This document shows positions 1-7,217 of a stretch of 15,564 nt of DNA, in pieces. Position 1 is the stretch's first letter; every line of letters begins with the position of its first letter. This stretch comes from Nitrospira sp. (lineage in GTDB: Bacteria; Nitrospirota; Nitrospiria; Nitrospirales; Nitrospiraceae). Below the pieces are notes generated by a model, which was not told the origin of the DNA, made no database searches, and worked only from the letters and a program-made list of their open reading frames with translations. The position numbers and the translations under genes are program-made. Location of the stretch: contig JANYEF010000229.1 in the NCBI GenBank assembly GCA_025363325.1, forward strand, positions 1 to 15,564. The letters run 5' to 3'.

Positions 1-53
1 CCTGAAAAGGACAAGGCCGTGCCCGGGCCATTCATGACTCGCTGATTGAAGAA

Positions 54-197
54 ATGTACTGGTTTCTTGACCGTCGCGAGGGCCGCCATTATCCTTTTTG
101 GTTGCAGGCGGTGGGCGATGTAGATCGGACGGCGATTGAGAAGACGATGGGGGCGGTACAAGCGTGGACTGCTGTGGGGAGGGTCATCGGGGGATGA
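54..197 (+). CDS. Unrecognised small reading frame at the window edge (47 aa, or remnant of a longer gene)
   Basis: The frame ends with TGA at 195-197. It is open back to position 6, just after an in-frame TGA at 3-5. The first ATG is at 54 and gives 47 residues beginning MYWFLDRREGRHYPFW. The residues before that ATG (RARAIHDSLIEE) also read like a natural amphipathic helix, so this may be the C-terminal end of a longer gene broken by a stop or frameshift just outside the visible sequence. There is no convincing ribosome binding site before the ATG. I do not recognise the family, and the aromatic- and Arg-rich composition gives no function. Confidence 0.3.
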   Translation: MYWFLDRREGRHYPFWLQAVGDVDRTAIEKTMGAVQAWTAVGRVIGG

Positions 198-328
198 CAA
201 GTAAGAGGGAGTCTGGGCTGTGGCGGAGTCGTGTATGCGTGTGGGGTGGGTGGTCTCATGGGTGTGATGAAGGGGGCGTTGGTTCAGTGGGGTAGTTATC
301 TCGTGATTTTCTAATAGATAGAAGGGCT

Positions 329-1126
329 ATGAAAGCATTTCCTGATGATCTTGTGCGCGATCTGACCAAGCCTGAAATCCTGGGCCTTCTTGAAATTATG
401 CATTATTCGAACGATGCGCAGACGCAGAAGGATTTTGGGCACATCTTGGGGTTAGTGCACTCGACGTTTTCGTTCCCGAATGTCTTAGGGGGCGTGATTT
501 TATCTACGGATGTGGATGCGTCGGATTTGAAGGGATGGGATGTAACAACAACGCAGCATTGGCTGCTGAATGAGAGTTACCCTGAGGCCTGGCTGAAGGA
601 ATACTATGAGCAGAAGTATTACCAATGTGATCCTGTGGCGCAAACTATTGCGACGTCGTTTGGGTTTACGACGACATGGGCTGAGATGATTGGCGTGTGT
701 ACGCCAGCACAACGAGTGGTGTTTGATCGGGCCGCCACATTTGGCATGGTCCATGGGGTTACGGCGTCGTGTTTCGATGAGGATTCAATGTGGGCCTCCT
801 TTATGTCTTGTGCAGGGTGTGCAGAGGGAGAAGATGTGCGGCTGAAGCCGGTTGTTAGCTACATTGTGCAACGTCTTCATGACAGTCTTGTGGTGTGGAG
901 TCGGTTGCTCCGTAGGGATGGGCGGGAGAAGTTTACGACTCAAGAGCGAGAGGTGATGCGTTGGATGTCTGTGGGCAAGACCAATGGTGAAATAGGTAGT
1001 ATTATCGGTCTGAGAGAGCGGACAGTAAAATATCATGTGTCTCAGTTGTTTATGAAAATGGATGTGCATAATCGTGCACAGCTTGTGAGTGAAGCGCGGA
1101 AACTCGGTTTACTCATTGCCGTGTGA
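329..1126 (+). CDS. LuxR-family quorum-sensing transcriptional regulator, probable solo
   Basis: This 265-aa protein has the two-domain plan of acyl-homoserine-lactone receptors: an N-terminal autoinducer-binding domain (about 25-185) and a C-terminal LuxR/GerE helix-turn-helix (about 202-262). The ligand-pocket signature residues of LuxR/TraR appear in order: W88, Y92, the D101-P102 pair, W117 and a glycine near 143. The DNA-binding domain has the usual TxxExEV start, GKTNGEI and TVKYHVSQLFMKM recognition region, then NRAQLV. Length is close to the usual 230-265 aa. The ATG at 329 follows AGAAGGG with short spacing. No luxI synthase is visible nearby, so it may answer signals made elsewhere in the cell or by neighbours. 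Ligand and targets are unknown. It lies upstream of the two-component pair on the same strand but about 340 bp away, so it is probably a separate transcript. Confidence 0.9.
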   Translation: MKAFPDDLVRDLTKPEILGLLEIMHYSNDAQTQKDFGHILGLVHSTFSFPNVLGGVILSTDVDASDLKGWDVTTTQHWLLNESYPEAWLKEYYEQKYYQCDPVAQTIATSFGFTTTWAEMIGVCTPAQRVVFDRAATFGMVHGVTASCFDEDSMWASFMSCAGCAEGEDVRLKPVVSYIVQRLHDSLVVWSRLLRRDGREKFTTQEREVMRWMSVGKTNGEIGSIIGLRERTVKYHVSQLFMKMDVHNRAQLVSEARKLGLLIAV

Positions 1127-1143
1127 GTCTTCTTTCAGAACAG

Positions 1144-1163
1144 ACCTGCTCGATTGTGCATGT
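1144..1163. promoter_or_regulatory. Possible lux-box-like operator
   Basis: A 20-bp imperfect dyad: ACCTGC, 8-bp spacer, GCATGT. The two half sites match at 5 of 6 positions as inverted repeats, and the length and ACCTG start resemble known lux boxes. It begins 17 bp after the LuxR-type stop and about 300 bp before the kinase. No -35/-10 pair is clearly placed beside it, so the call rests on pattern and context only. Confidence 0.25.
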
Positions 1164-1454
1164 ACCGGTGGAGTCTTCTCGTCCTATCGTTGCTTCTTGA
1201 ACATGTGGTGAGGGAAAGTTCTGTCCCTTTCACGTGATGGTGGTTGTCACTTCCCCTTCTTCTCACTGCTTCCTTCCGTTTCTTTCTTCTCCGTGTAATG
1301 TCTGATTTCTACCGTATTTTTGTAGAGCCGTTGTATCGCCCTGCTCGTCTTGCTTGGCAGAGATGGATAGGAAAGGAAAATGCGTGTATTCCTATCGTGT
1401 TGACATTGTTTCTAATTATCGAGTGATCGGAGGGGTATCGCTTTATGCTTAGGA

Positions 1455-1460
1455 AGGAGG
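1455..1460 (+). promoter_or_regulatory. Ribosome binding site deciding the kinase start
   Basis: AGGAGG lies 7 nt before GTG at 1468 but only 4 nt before the in-frame TTG at 1465. The spacing favours the GTG. Confidence 0.6.
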
Positions 1461-1467
1461 ACGGTTG

Positions 1468-3207
1468 GTGGTTCAGTGGGCTGTCCATTCGGGCAGTATC
1501 CGTCTAGGGCCGATGTCTTGTATTTTGCGTGTCGTGAGAGCTGATGGTGGTGTAGCGAGGTGGGAGATGGAGAAGTGTATGGGTGGGGTCGAGCGATTTC
1601 CTTGTGAGTGGAGCCGGCTCACATTGAGTAATGTGACGCATCTGGGGATGGCGTTGCGGCAGATCTCATTGCAGAGCGCGTCGCTGTTGATTCGGGCGAA
1701 CGCCATTACGCAGGTATTGTTTGAGTCGTTTATCTGTCACGAGACTGGAGTGCCGGTGTGTCCACTGGTGCGGGTGTTCCGGACCGTGCCGGTGGCCGAG
1801 TTAGGTGAAGCTGACCGTCTCTCTATCGAACGGCGAGTGGCTGAATCTGGCGAGGGGCTTTCGGAGAAGGTGTTGCAGTTGATTGGGACGTATGGCCTCC
1901 AGCCGGGGTGGTGTGATGTGTCCTTGTCGTCTACCCATCGGTGTGTGCCAGTGAATGCCACCACGTTTCCCGTCCAGTTTCCGATGCTGAGTGAATTAAT
2001 GCACGCGGTGAGCGCTGAGTCTCAGCTGGTCCTCGAACAGACTGGAAGCCTTGTGGCGAGGGAGAAGGTCGATGGTCTCTATATGTTGTATGTGCCCGAT
2101 GTCTCCAACAGTCCCTATATTCTTGCCCAAGCCGAGTTTGTCGATCGGTATCACATTCGATCTGTGATTGGGTTCGGCGGACAATTTCGTGATGGCGAGC
2201 TGTTTTGTGTCGTGATATTTTCTCGAGGGATCATTCCTCAGTCTGTGTTGCCGCTGATGCGGATTCTGTCTCTGAATATTCGTCTCGGCCTTGAGCGTCA
2301 AGGGTCTTCTGAAAGGCTGTGTGAGAACGTTGGTGGAGGGAGAGTCAGCGACCGTGAGGTCCACGCAGGATCGCTGGTGGCTGGTGCATGTGATGCGGAC
2401 ATGTTTGACGATCTGTTAGGGCTCTATGAACGGACCGTCATGCATCAGGACGTTTGTTTGCAGCAACAATTAGCACGTGCGGTCGAGCAGCAAGGGTTGA
2501 TTGAAAATCATGCGGCGCGTGTCCAAGCGTTGAATCGACAACTCTTGATGGCCGGCGAGGAAGAGCGACGGACACTCTCGCGTGATTTACATGATGTGGT
2601 CGCCACGCAACTCGGCGGCATGATCTTTCAGATGCAGGCGGTGCTGGATGTGCCCACCGATGGGCGAGAGGCGTTGTTGGGATGGATTGAGAAGTATCGT
2701 CACGAATTATTGGAGATCGTTCAGCGGACGCGTGAGTTGTCGTTCGCATTGCACCCTGCGTCGCTCGAACGGGCCGGGGTGGTCGTGGCGTTAGAGCGGT
2801 TGTTGCGTGAAGCCGGGCGGCGCCAGGGGTGGACCGTGGAGTCCCAGTGTTCAGAGTCGGTTGAGCGGGTGTTGACGTATGAGGAGTCCGTGTGTGTGTA
2901 TCGGGTCACCCAAGAGGCGCTGCATAATTGCGAGAAGCATGCGAAAGCGACGCGCGTGAGGGTGGCGTTCGACACGTGTGGGGACGAATTGATTCTACGC
3001 GTAATCGATAATGGGAGAGGGTTTGTGAGGTCGGGCGAGAGGGGGGCAGCGTCCGACGGCGGACTTGGGCAGTTAGCCATGCAAGAGCGTGCTCGATTAA
3101 TCAATGCGGAGCTGACGATTGAGTCGTCGTGCACATCGGGCACGGTCGTGTCGTTACACATTCAACGTGGGGGGAGGTGTGAGGGTGAAGGTCTTACTCG
3201 TGGATGA
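1468..3207 (+). CDS. Cytoplasmic NarL-type sensor histidine kinase
   Basis: About 579 aa. The C-terminal half is a standard HisKA_3/HATPase kinase: a coiled segment (about 330-368) leads into EEERRTLSRDLHDVVATQLG with the phospho-accepting His near 375. The ATPase domain follows, with an N box (TQEALHNCEKHA, about 481-492), a G1 box (VIDNGRGF, about 512-519) and a glycine-rich G2 box (GGLGQLAMQERA, about 531-542). The N-terminal part has no hydrophobic membrane segments, so the kinase should be soluble. Residues about 225-275 (YHIRSVIGFGGQF..GELFCVVIFSR) resemble the GAF-like module of soluble bacterial kinases, and the first 200 residues are unrecognised. The last 23 bp overlap the response-regulator gene, implying translational coupling and a cognate pair. 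The signal sensed is unknown. TTG at 1465 is an alternative start. Confidence 0.9.
   Translation: MVQWAVHSGSIRLGPMSCILRVVRADGGVARWEMEKCMGGVERFPCEWSRLTLSNVTHLGMALRQISLQSASLLIRANAITQVLFESFICHETGVPVCPLVRVFRTVPVAELGEADRLSIERRVAESGEGLSEKVLQLIGTYGLQPGWCDVSLSSTHRCVPVNATTFPVQFPMLSELMHAVSAESQLVLEQTGSLVAREKVDGLYMLYVPDVSNSPYILAQAEFVDRYHIRSVIGFGGQFRDGELFCVVIFSRGIIPQSVLPLMRILSLNIRLGLERQGSSERLCENVGGGRVSDREVHAGSLVAGACDADMFDDLLGLYERTVMHQDVCLQQQLARAVEQQGLIENHAARVQALNRQLLMAGEEERRTLSRDLHDVVATQLGGMIFQMQAVLDVPTDGREALLGWIEKYRHELLEIVQRTRELSFALHPASLERAGVVVALERLLREAGRRQGWTVESQCSESVERVLTYEESVCVYRVTQEALHNCEKHAKATRVRVAFDTCGDELILRVIDNGRGFVRSGERGAASDGGLGQLAMQERARLINAELTIESSCTSGTVVSLHIQRGGRCEGEGLTRG
3171..3177 (+). promoter_or_regulatory. 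Ribosome binding site deciding the response-regulator start
   Basis: GGGGAGG sits inside the kinase gene, 7 nt before GTG at 3185. An in-frame GTG at 3179 is only 1 nt away and an earlier in-frame ATG at 3119 lacks this site, so 3185 is preferred. Confidence 0.6.
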
Positions 3208-3841
3208 TCATGCGTTTATGCATCTCGGCTTGCGTCAGTATTTGTCGATTGCGGAACGGACGGGTGAGTTCGGGACGATCGAGGTGGTGGGGAGTGTGTC
3301 GACGGGGGCTGAGGCGTTGGCGCAGGTCGCGGGGACCGATCCGGATTTGGTGTTGCTAGATGTGTCGTTGCCGGATGTGAGTGGGATTGAAGTCGCGCGT
3401 CGGATCCGGAGTGGGAATAGTGCGGTGAAACTGGTGTTTGTCAGTATGCACGAAGAGGGTAGCTATGTGCGGCAGGGGTTGGAAGTGGGGGCGAATGGCT
3501 ATTTGAGTAAGCGGAGTGAGCCGGAGGAATTTCTTCGGGCGTTGCGGGCGGTGTTTGCCGGCCGGTCGCATATTGCGGATGTCATTTTGATGGGGCCATC
3601 AGGGGTATCACCGCAGTCTCCGATGCCCTCACTGACAAAGCGACAACGTGACGTGCTGAAGGCGGTATCGGAGGGCTTGTCGATTCAGCAGACGGCTGCG
3701 TGCTTAGGGATTAGTCGGAAGACGGTGGAATATCATCGGGGGAAGATCATGCGGCAGTGCGCGTTAAAAAATACTGTTGATGTCTATCGGTATGCGGTGG
3801 CGCATGTGGCGGGACAGGGTCGACAGCTGCAGGCGTTGTGA
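3185..3841 (+). CDS. NarL/FixJ-type response regulator
   Basis: 218 aa with a receiver domain (about 1-122) and a LuxR/GerE-type helix-turn-helix (about 148-208). The receiver has the acidic pair D7-D8 in VLLVDDH, phospho-accepting D59 in LVLLDVSLPD, the switch Ser at 87 and the conserved Lys at 109. The output domain reads LTKRQRDVLKAVSEGLS with ISRKTVEYHRGKIM as recognition helix. It is the evident partner of the preceding kinase: its GTG start lies 23 bp inside that gene. Phosphotransfer from the kinase would be expected to drive dimerisation and promoter binding. Its regulon cannot be inferred from this window. Length is typical of the family. Confidence 0.95.
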   Translation: MKVLLVDDHAFMHLGLRQYLSIAERTGEFGTIEVVGSVSTGAEALAQVAGTDPDLVLLDVSLPDVSGIEVARRIRSGNSAVKLVFVSMHEEGSYVRQGLEVGANGYLSKRSEPEEFLRALRAVFAGRSHIADVILMGPSGVSPQSPMPSLTKRQRDVLKAVSEGLSIQQTAACLGISRKTVEYHRGKIMRQCALKNTVDVYRYAVAHVAGQGRQLQAL

Positions 3842-3943
3842 GTGTGGTGTGTGGTCTGCATCTGGTGTCTTACGCGCCAGGATGGTGCTCTGTGTCCGAG
3901 GATGTGGTGTGAGTCTGGTTTTTCTGCACATGGGTAATTGCGT

Positions 3944-3986
3944 ATTCTGCTCAAAACGGCCACCGATTATGACGGAAACCAGCCAC
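3944..3986 (-). repeat. Two tandem degenerate repeats resembling an IS21-type end (insertion-sequence remnant)
   Basis: Read on the - strand there are two adjacent related units, GTGGCTGGTTTCCGTCATAA (from 3986) and GTGGCCGTTTTGAGCAGAAT (3963-3944). They share GTGGC at the start, a T run and a CAxAAT end. IS21-family elements carry such multiple terminal repeats, including GTGGCCGTTTT-like units, as I recall. No istA/istB genes are nearby, so if real this is an orphan end. It sits where sequence style changes from the G-rich regulatory block to the toxin-antitoxin patch. Confidence 0.4.
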
Positions 3987-4000
3987 TCAACTTGTGATTC

Positions 4001-4018
4001 CCCGTAGCAAGCTACGGG
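4001..4018 (-). terminator. Perfect hairpin after higA, weak terminator candidate
   Basis: CCCGTAG-CAAG-CTACGGG forms a perfect 7-bp stem with a 4-base loop, 12 bp beyond the antitoxin stop on the - strand. No U-run follows in that direction, so intrinsic termination would be weak. It may instead be a dispersed REP-like palindrome. Confidence 0.35.
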
Positions 4019-4030
4019 CAATGTTCAAGT

Positions 4031-4312
4031 TTAAACAAGCTCTATTTTCAAGCGTCTGCCGACAAGGGCGGCGGCACGTTGCAAGCTGGAAAGCGTTACA
4101 TCTGATTTGGCACTGAGGATACGGTTGACCTGTGTCCGGCTGGTCTTGAGCCGGGTTGCCATTGTTGTTTTGGAAATATGCTTCTTCTCCATCGCCTGTG
4201 AGAGCTGCCATGCGATAACTTCCTTGATCGCTTTTCCTTGCGCTTCTTCGAGCCAGCCTTCCTCTTTCATGAGGTCGTCAATAGACGAGCCGATGTGTTT
4301 ATTCTTTTTCAT
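4031..4312 (-). CDS. higA: HigA-like XRE-family antitoxin
   Basis: 93 aa from the ATG at 4312. The second half is an XRE/Cro-type helix-turn-helix (ISKTTMATRLKTSRTQVNRIL, then VTLSSLQRAAALVGRRLKIEL), the usual form of antitoxins paired with Gp49-like toxins. The start is fixed by AAGGAG 7 nt upstream; a possible ATG 30 nt earlier lacks such a site. The gene overlaps the toxin gene by 14 bp, which suggests coupled translation, and the toxin-first order is the characteristic HigBA order. The product should neutralise the toxin by direct binding and repress the shared promoter. It is AT-richer than the flanking genes, consistent with horizontal acquisition. Confidence 0.88.
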   Translation of the reverse strand: MKKNKHIGSSIDDLMKEEGWLEEAQGKAIKEVIAWQLSQAMEKKHISKTTMATRLKTSRTQVNRILSAKSDVTLSSLQRAAALVGRRLKIELV

Positions 4313-4655
4313 GTTCAATCTCCTTTTGGCGTTTACGTGCAAGTTTTAAATCTGCTTCCGGTGTAGTTTTGGTCTTTTTTATAAAGGCGTGCAATGCGAC
4401 AAGCTGCTTTTGCCAGTAGATAAGAAGGGTTCTGGCTATGCGGCGACTCGGTAAGGCAGTGCGGATTTCATATAATCCGGCTCCCATCGGCCGACAGAGG
4501 GGCATCCCAACAGGCCACTTCCATTGAGCAGCGAGAATATCGCTGCCAAGAACCTTTCTATCCTCCGTGGGAAGTCGTTTTATAAACTCCCTCACCGGCT
4601 CCACTCCTGAAGGTGTCCGGTAAAAACTCAAAGGGATTTTTTGTTTCTCTGTCAT
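4299..4655 (-). CDS. higB: HigB-like toxin, RelE/Gp49 family
   Basis: 118 aa with the pattern of phage-derived Gp49-like toxins of the RelE superfamily. It begins IPLSFYRTPSGVEPVREFI, continues with KVLGSDILAAQWKWPVGMPLCRPMG, then GAGLYEIRTALPSRRIARTL and VALHAFIKKTKTTPEADLKLA, and ends in a basic tail. Family members are ribosome-dependent mRNA endonucleases that block translation when the antitoxin is lost. The conserved R-rich strand and the HAFIKKT segment are intact, so it is probably active. It is first in a two-gene operon with the antitoxin. No strong ribosome binding site precedes the ATG, in keeping with low toxin synthesis. Confidence 0.88.
   Translation of the reverse strand: MTEKQKIPLSFYRTPSGVEPVREFIKRLPTEDRKVLGSDILAAQWKWPVGMPLCRPMGAGLYEIRTALPSRRIARTLLIYWQKQLVALHAFIKKTKTTPEADLKLARKRQKEIEHEKE
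4320..4325 (-). promoter_or_regulatory. Ribosome binding site deciding the antitoxin start
   Basis: On the - strand AAGGAG precedes the ATG at 4312 by 7 nt and lies inside the end of the toxin gene. It is much stronger than the weak site before the toxin, which would favour antitoxin excess. Confidence 0.65.
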
Positions 4656-4679
4656 GCGTTACCGTACCATATAAGATTC

Positions 4680-4708
4680 AGTGTACTTTAAAAGGTTCAG
4701 GTGGTCAA
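4680..4708 (-). promoter_or_regulatory. Sigma-70-like promoter of higBA
   Basis: On the - strand, TTGACC (4708-4703) is separated by exactly 17 bp from TACACT (4685-4680), about 25 bp before the toxin ATG. The predicted leader is therefore short. The half-repeated GTAC motifs between the -10 and the start could form part of an antitoxin operator. Confidence 0.5.
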
Positions 4709-4919
4709 GAGGTATCTAGTGGAACGAGTTAGATCAAGGGGTTAAGCGCGGCGTTCTTACGCTTCGCTCAGGTCTGGCCGCTGCGCGTGTCGCTGCGGCT
4801 CCTAGTTCCTTGAAGGCCGGGAAAGCGGGTTTTGTTGATGAGTGGCTGAAAAACGGCTTGCATATTTGGCGTAGGAGCTGCGATCGGAAGCAGGTGTGGT
4901 GGTCCGTGGGTGGACACGG

Positions 4920-5948
4920 TTAGGAGGTGGATTGCGCCGGATGGTGAATGCCGGATCGGGACAGATGGTAGCCGGAAATGCGTGTTGGCTGTTGTAACCA
5001 GAGTCGATGGAGGTCTTTGACACCAGCCTGATGATGGACTTGCACTTCCATCGTATGAATGCCCTTTGTGGAGAGCAGATCCACCAGCTCCCGTTGGAGT
5101 TCAGGCCCTTTCTTGATTTTCGGATCATCCGATGGGAGATCATTATCGAGCGCGAGGTAGATAATTTTGGGCTTGAGCCGTTCAAGAAATGGCCAGACGG
5201 ATTCCGGTTTGGGCAGTCCATTGAGGGCGCAGAGGGTAAAGATGGGTCCAAAGAGGACATCGCTACTGAGACAGTCCATGATGCTCTCCGTAATCAGAAT
5301 CGGTGCGTCGCGCCGTCGCATGATCCACGGCGAACGGTTACCGCGGAAGCGGCGGCGATAGTCATCAGGTGTATCCCGTAACGCCCGGCACATCAATCCT
5401 TGCATGAAATGGACGTTGGGCGAAGGCAATGGGAAGGCGATGTAGGGCAGATTGAGTTCTCCCAGTGGGAGCCAGACGGCTCCCAGGTGAGCATAGTAGG
5501 GCAGGCGGTACATGTCGAAATACGCGCGGAGTTCATTCTCTCGATCTGCGGTCATATTGGCTTTGGCACGATGATAGAGCTTTCGGGCGTGGAGGGCGCG
5601 TTCCGTTTCGTTTTGTGGCGGTAGCGCTGCTGGGGCCGTCTTCTGTGGCGTGGGCGCGTTGCCGGATCGCAAAAGGTGGTCAACCGCTTCCTTGAACTCG
5701 AGATGGAAGTAGGTCTGCGCGAAATCAATAATGTCGCCGTGTTCATGTTGGGCAAAGTCGTACCAAATCCATGCCTCATTCACGAAGGAGACCGAGAACG
5801 AGGGGTTGCGGTCTTTTCTCAAGGGCGAATGATAGAGGGCGTGATGGGGCTTGTGTTGGCCAGGGACCGGCTGATGGCCTAAGCTGCTGAGATATTCAAT
5901 GAGATTGATTTGTCTGAGGTGGGGGATGTCCTGCGGCGTGATGGGCAT
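4920..5948 (-). CDS. Toprim-domain primase-like protein with a degenerate CHC2-type N-terminus
   Basis: 342 aa. Residues about 35-95 follow the CHC2 zinc-finger layout of DnaG-type primases on mobile elements (YHSPLRKDRNPSFSV, then WYDFAQHEHGDIIDFAQTYF), but the cysteine ligands are missing: Y39-H40 stand where a Cys-containing motif is expected. The Toprim fold follows, with the catalytic Glu in ILITESIMD (E221) and the DxD motif in YLALDND (D268, D270), then VKDLHRLW near 310. It may prime or process DNA during replication or conjugation, or its Toprim domain may serve another nucleotidyl-transfer role. It is last in the - strand operon, 66 bp after the DUF3150-like gene. A weak AAAGGA lies upstream of the ATG. 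Confidence 0.78.
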   Translation of the reverse strand: MPITPQDIPHLRQINLIEYLSSLGHQPVPGQHKPHHALYHSPLRKDRNPSFSVSFVNEAWIWYDFAQHEHGDIIDFAQTYFHLEFKEAVDHLLRSGNAPTPQKTAPAALPPQNETERALHARKLYHRAKANMTADRENELRAYFDMYRLPYYAHLGAVWLPLGELNLPYIAFPLPSPNVHFMQGLMCRALRDTPDDYRRRFRGNRSPWIMRRRDAPILITESIMDCLSSDVLFGPIFTLCALNGLPKPESVWPFLERLKPKIIYLALDNDLPSDDPKIKKGPELQRELVDLLSTKGIHTMEVQVHHQAGVKDLHRLWLQQPTRISGYHLSRSGIHHPAQSTS

Positions 5949-6014
5949 GTCGTCCGGAGTCCTTTGTCTGGCTGAGTGATGTGTTGACCGGAATGTCGGG
6001 TGTGGTGCCGTGTG

Positions 6015-7022
6015 TTAGGCGGCGTCATCCCATTGGTATTGGCGTGTGGGTGGTGTGGCGAGGAGTTGATCGAGTTGGGTCTTTACTTGCTGCATGCCAG
6101 TTTGGAGTGCTTTTGCCAATGGCTCTTGTTGTCGCAAGTGTTGAGGGTTGATGCCCCCCAGCAATTGTTTGGCCTGGTTGACGATCTGTTCCAAGTCAAC
6201 GTTCTGTCCCAGGTTCCTGGCATTGAATCGTCCAATAAATTCCATCAAGTTGGTGACCGTCGAGGCGTGAAACCGCTTGGCGTTGCCATTCACATCCGGT
6301 GAGAGTCGATCGACCAGGTGGGTGACGAGTTCGTGCATGACCGAGCTCAGATTGGTCGTGATATCGGTCAAGATGGTCTGGACTTTTGTGCGTGCCCGCT
6401 GCTGCTCTTGTTGGATGAGGGCTTCACTGACGGATCCGAGACTGGAGGGTAAATCCCATGTGATGTATTGGGTCTCAAGGGTGAAGGCCTCACGGACGGT
6501 AGCGACATCGGGGTAGTCATCGGAATCGAATGCGTCTTTCAGGTTGAGGTGATCGTTCGCAATCGACACGGGGTAGACCAGGCAGAACTGCTCGACTAAC
6601 GGTTCGAGGGCTTGGCGTGCGGCCGCGAGGATGGCGTTGAGTTCTTCGAGCAGATCTAAGGGAATGAGATAGACCCCTGGCTTCATGCCTGAGGGCAGAA
6701 CAAGTTTGTCGATTTGATGTTTGGTCAGTCGGTACAGTTTCAGGATGGCCTGATATTCCGGACAGGCCAAGATCGTTTTGGTCACGAGGATGCGTGTCTC
6801 ATCGGTATCGATCGAGAGGAGCGAGGTGCTCGTGGACTCTGGGAGTGGGCGAGTCTGGTCTTCCTCTGAGACGGTTTTGGTGACGCGGCGGCGGATTCCG
6901 AGCTTATGCATGGTGAGGATGACGCAAATGGCTTGATCCCAGAGTGGGCGAAAGGGCTGACTGGTTCTGGTGATGGTGAGACCCTCGTGTGGGGTTCGGC
7001 TGTTCTCGATAGTGGTGGACAT
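6015..7022 (-). CDS. DUF3150-like protein
   Basis: 335 aa, mainly helical and charged. The segment LPSGMKPGVYLIPLDLLEEL (about 109-128), a helix with LVEQFCLVYP, and DAFDSDDYPDVATVREAFTL (about 164-183) followed by YITWDLP match what I remember of DUF3150 proteins on plasmids and integrative elements. No enzymatic motif is visible and no function is established. Family members are often found beside AAA+ ATPase genes, as here, so a partner or substrate-adaptor role is plausible. The start is chosen at 7022 because TGAGG (7029-7033) is 6 nt upstream; an ATG at 7034 lacks a site. It follows the AAA+ gene after about 195 bp that hold no convincing gene. Alternative view: an unrelated structural protein. 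Confidence 0.65.
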   Translation of the reverse strand: MSTTIENSRTPHEGLTITRTSQPFRPLWDQAICVILTMHKLGIRRRVTKTVSEEDQTRPLPESTSTSLLSIDTDETRILVTKTILACPEYQAILKLYRLTKHQIDKLVLPSGMKPGVYLIPLDLLEELNAILAAARQALEPLVEQFCLVYPVSIANDHLNLKDAFDSDDYPDVATVREAFTLETQYITWDLPSSLGSVSEALIQQEQQRARTKVQTILTDITTNLSSVMHELVTHLVDRLSPDVNGNAKRFHASTVTNLMEFIGRFNARNLGQNVDLEQIVNQAKQLLGGINPQHLRQQEPLAKALQTGMQQVKTQLDQLLATPPTRQYQWDDAA

Positions 7023-7028
7023 GGTGTG

Positions 7029-7033
7029 CCTCA
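7029..7033 (-). promoter_or_regulatory. Ribosome binding site deciding the DUF3150-like start
   Basis: TGAGG on the - strand lies 6 nt before the ATG at 7022 and overlaps the alternative ATG at 7034, which itself has no upstream site. Confidence 0.5.
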
Positions 7034-7217
7034 TGTAAGTGTAAATGTGCGTGGAGGTGTTTCACGATGATGTCTGCGTCGGCCAGGGTCACTGTCTAGA
7101 CGAGGTCGTGTTGCTGTTTGTGAACCGTGACGTCTGATTCGGTGCCTGTGAGTCGGTCTCCGTTTGGGGTGGTGCTGTGTCAGATCGGTGTGCTCCCATA
7201 GGGTCCATTTTAAATGT

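Larger units (their letters stand above)
1127..1467 (+). other. Intergenic region between luxR-type gene and histidine kinase
   Basis: About 340 bp without a convincing gene. It contains a lux-box-like inverted repeat just after the regulator gene, an imperfect inverted repeat at 1208-1233 (GTGAGGGA paired with TCCC..TCAC), a TTGACA at 1400-1405 without a good -10 partner at 17 bp, and a strong AGGAGG before the kinase. A 42- to 60-codon frame ending at 1426 lacks a ribosome binding site and was not accepted as a gene. The kinase promoter most likely lies here. Confidence 0.5.

Noticed and set aside
1244..1426. Frame of 60 codons (or 42 from ATG at 1299) before the kinase gene
   Set aside because: Starts with TTG or an ATG without a ribosome binding site, has no recognisable domain, and lies in a probable promoter region.
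3777..4007. Overlapping frames on both strands after the response regulator
   Set aside because: They cover low-complexity GT-rich DNA and the insertion-sequence-like repeats, with no domain or ribosome binding site.
4741..4800. Possible terminator or gene remnant between the higBA promoter and the primase-like gene
   Set aside because: Only a 5-bp GCCGC/GCGGC pairing with a 13-base loop and no U-run; no coding pattern was recognised.
6904..7092. His-rich 62-codon frame across the DUF3150-like start
   Set aside because: Its second half overlaps the supported DUF3150-like gene in another phase, and the His repeats come from CAC/CAT-rich antisense sequence.
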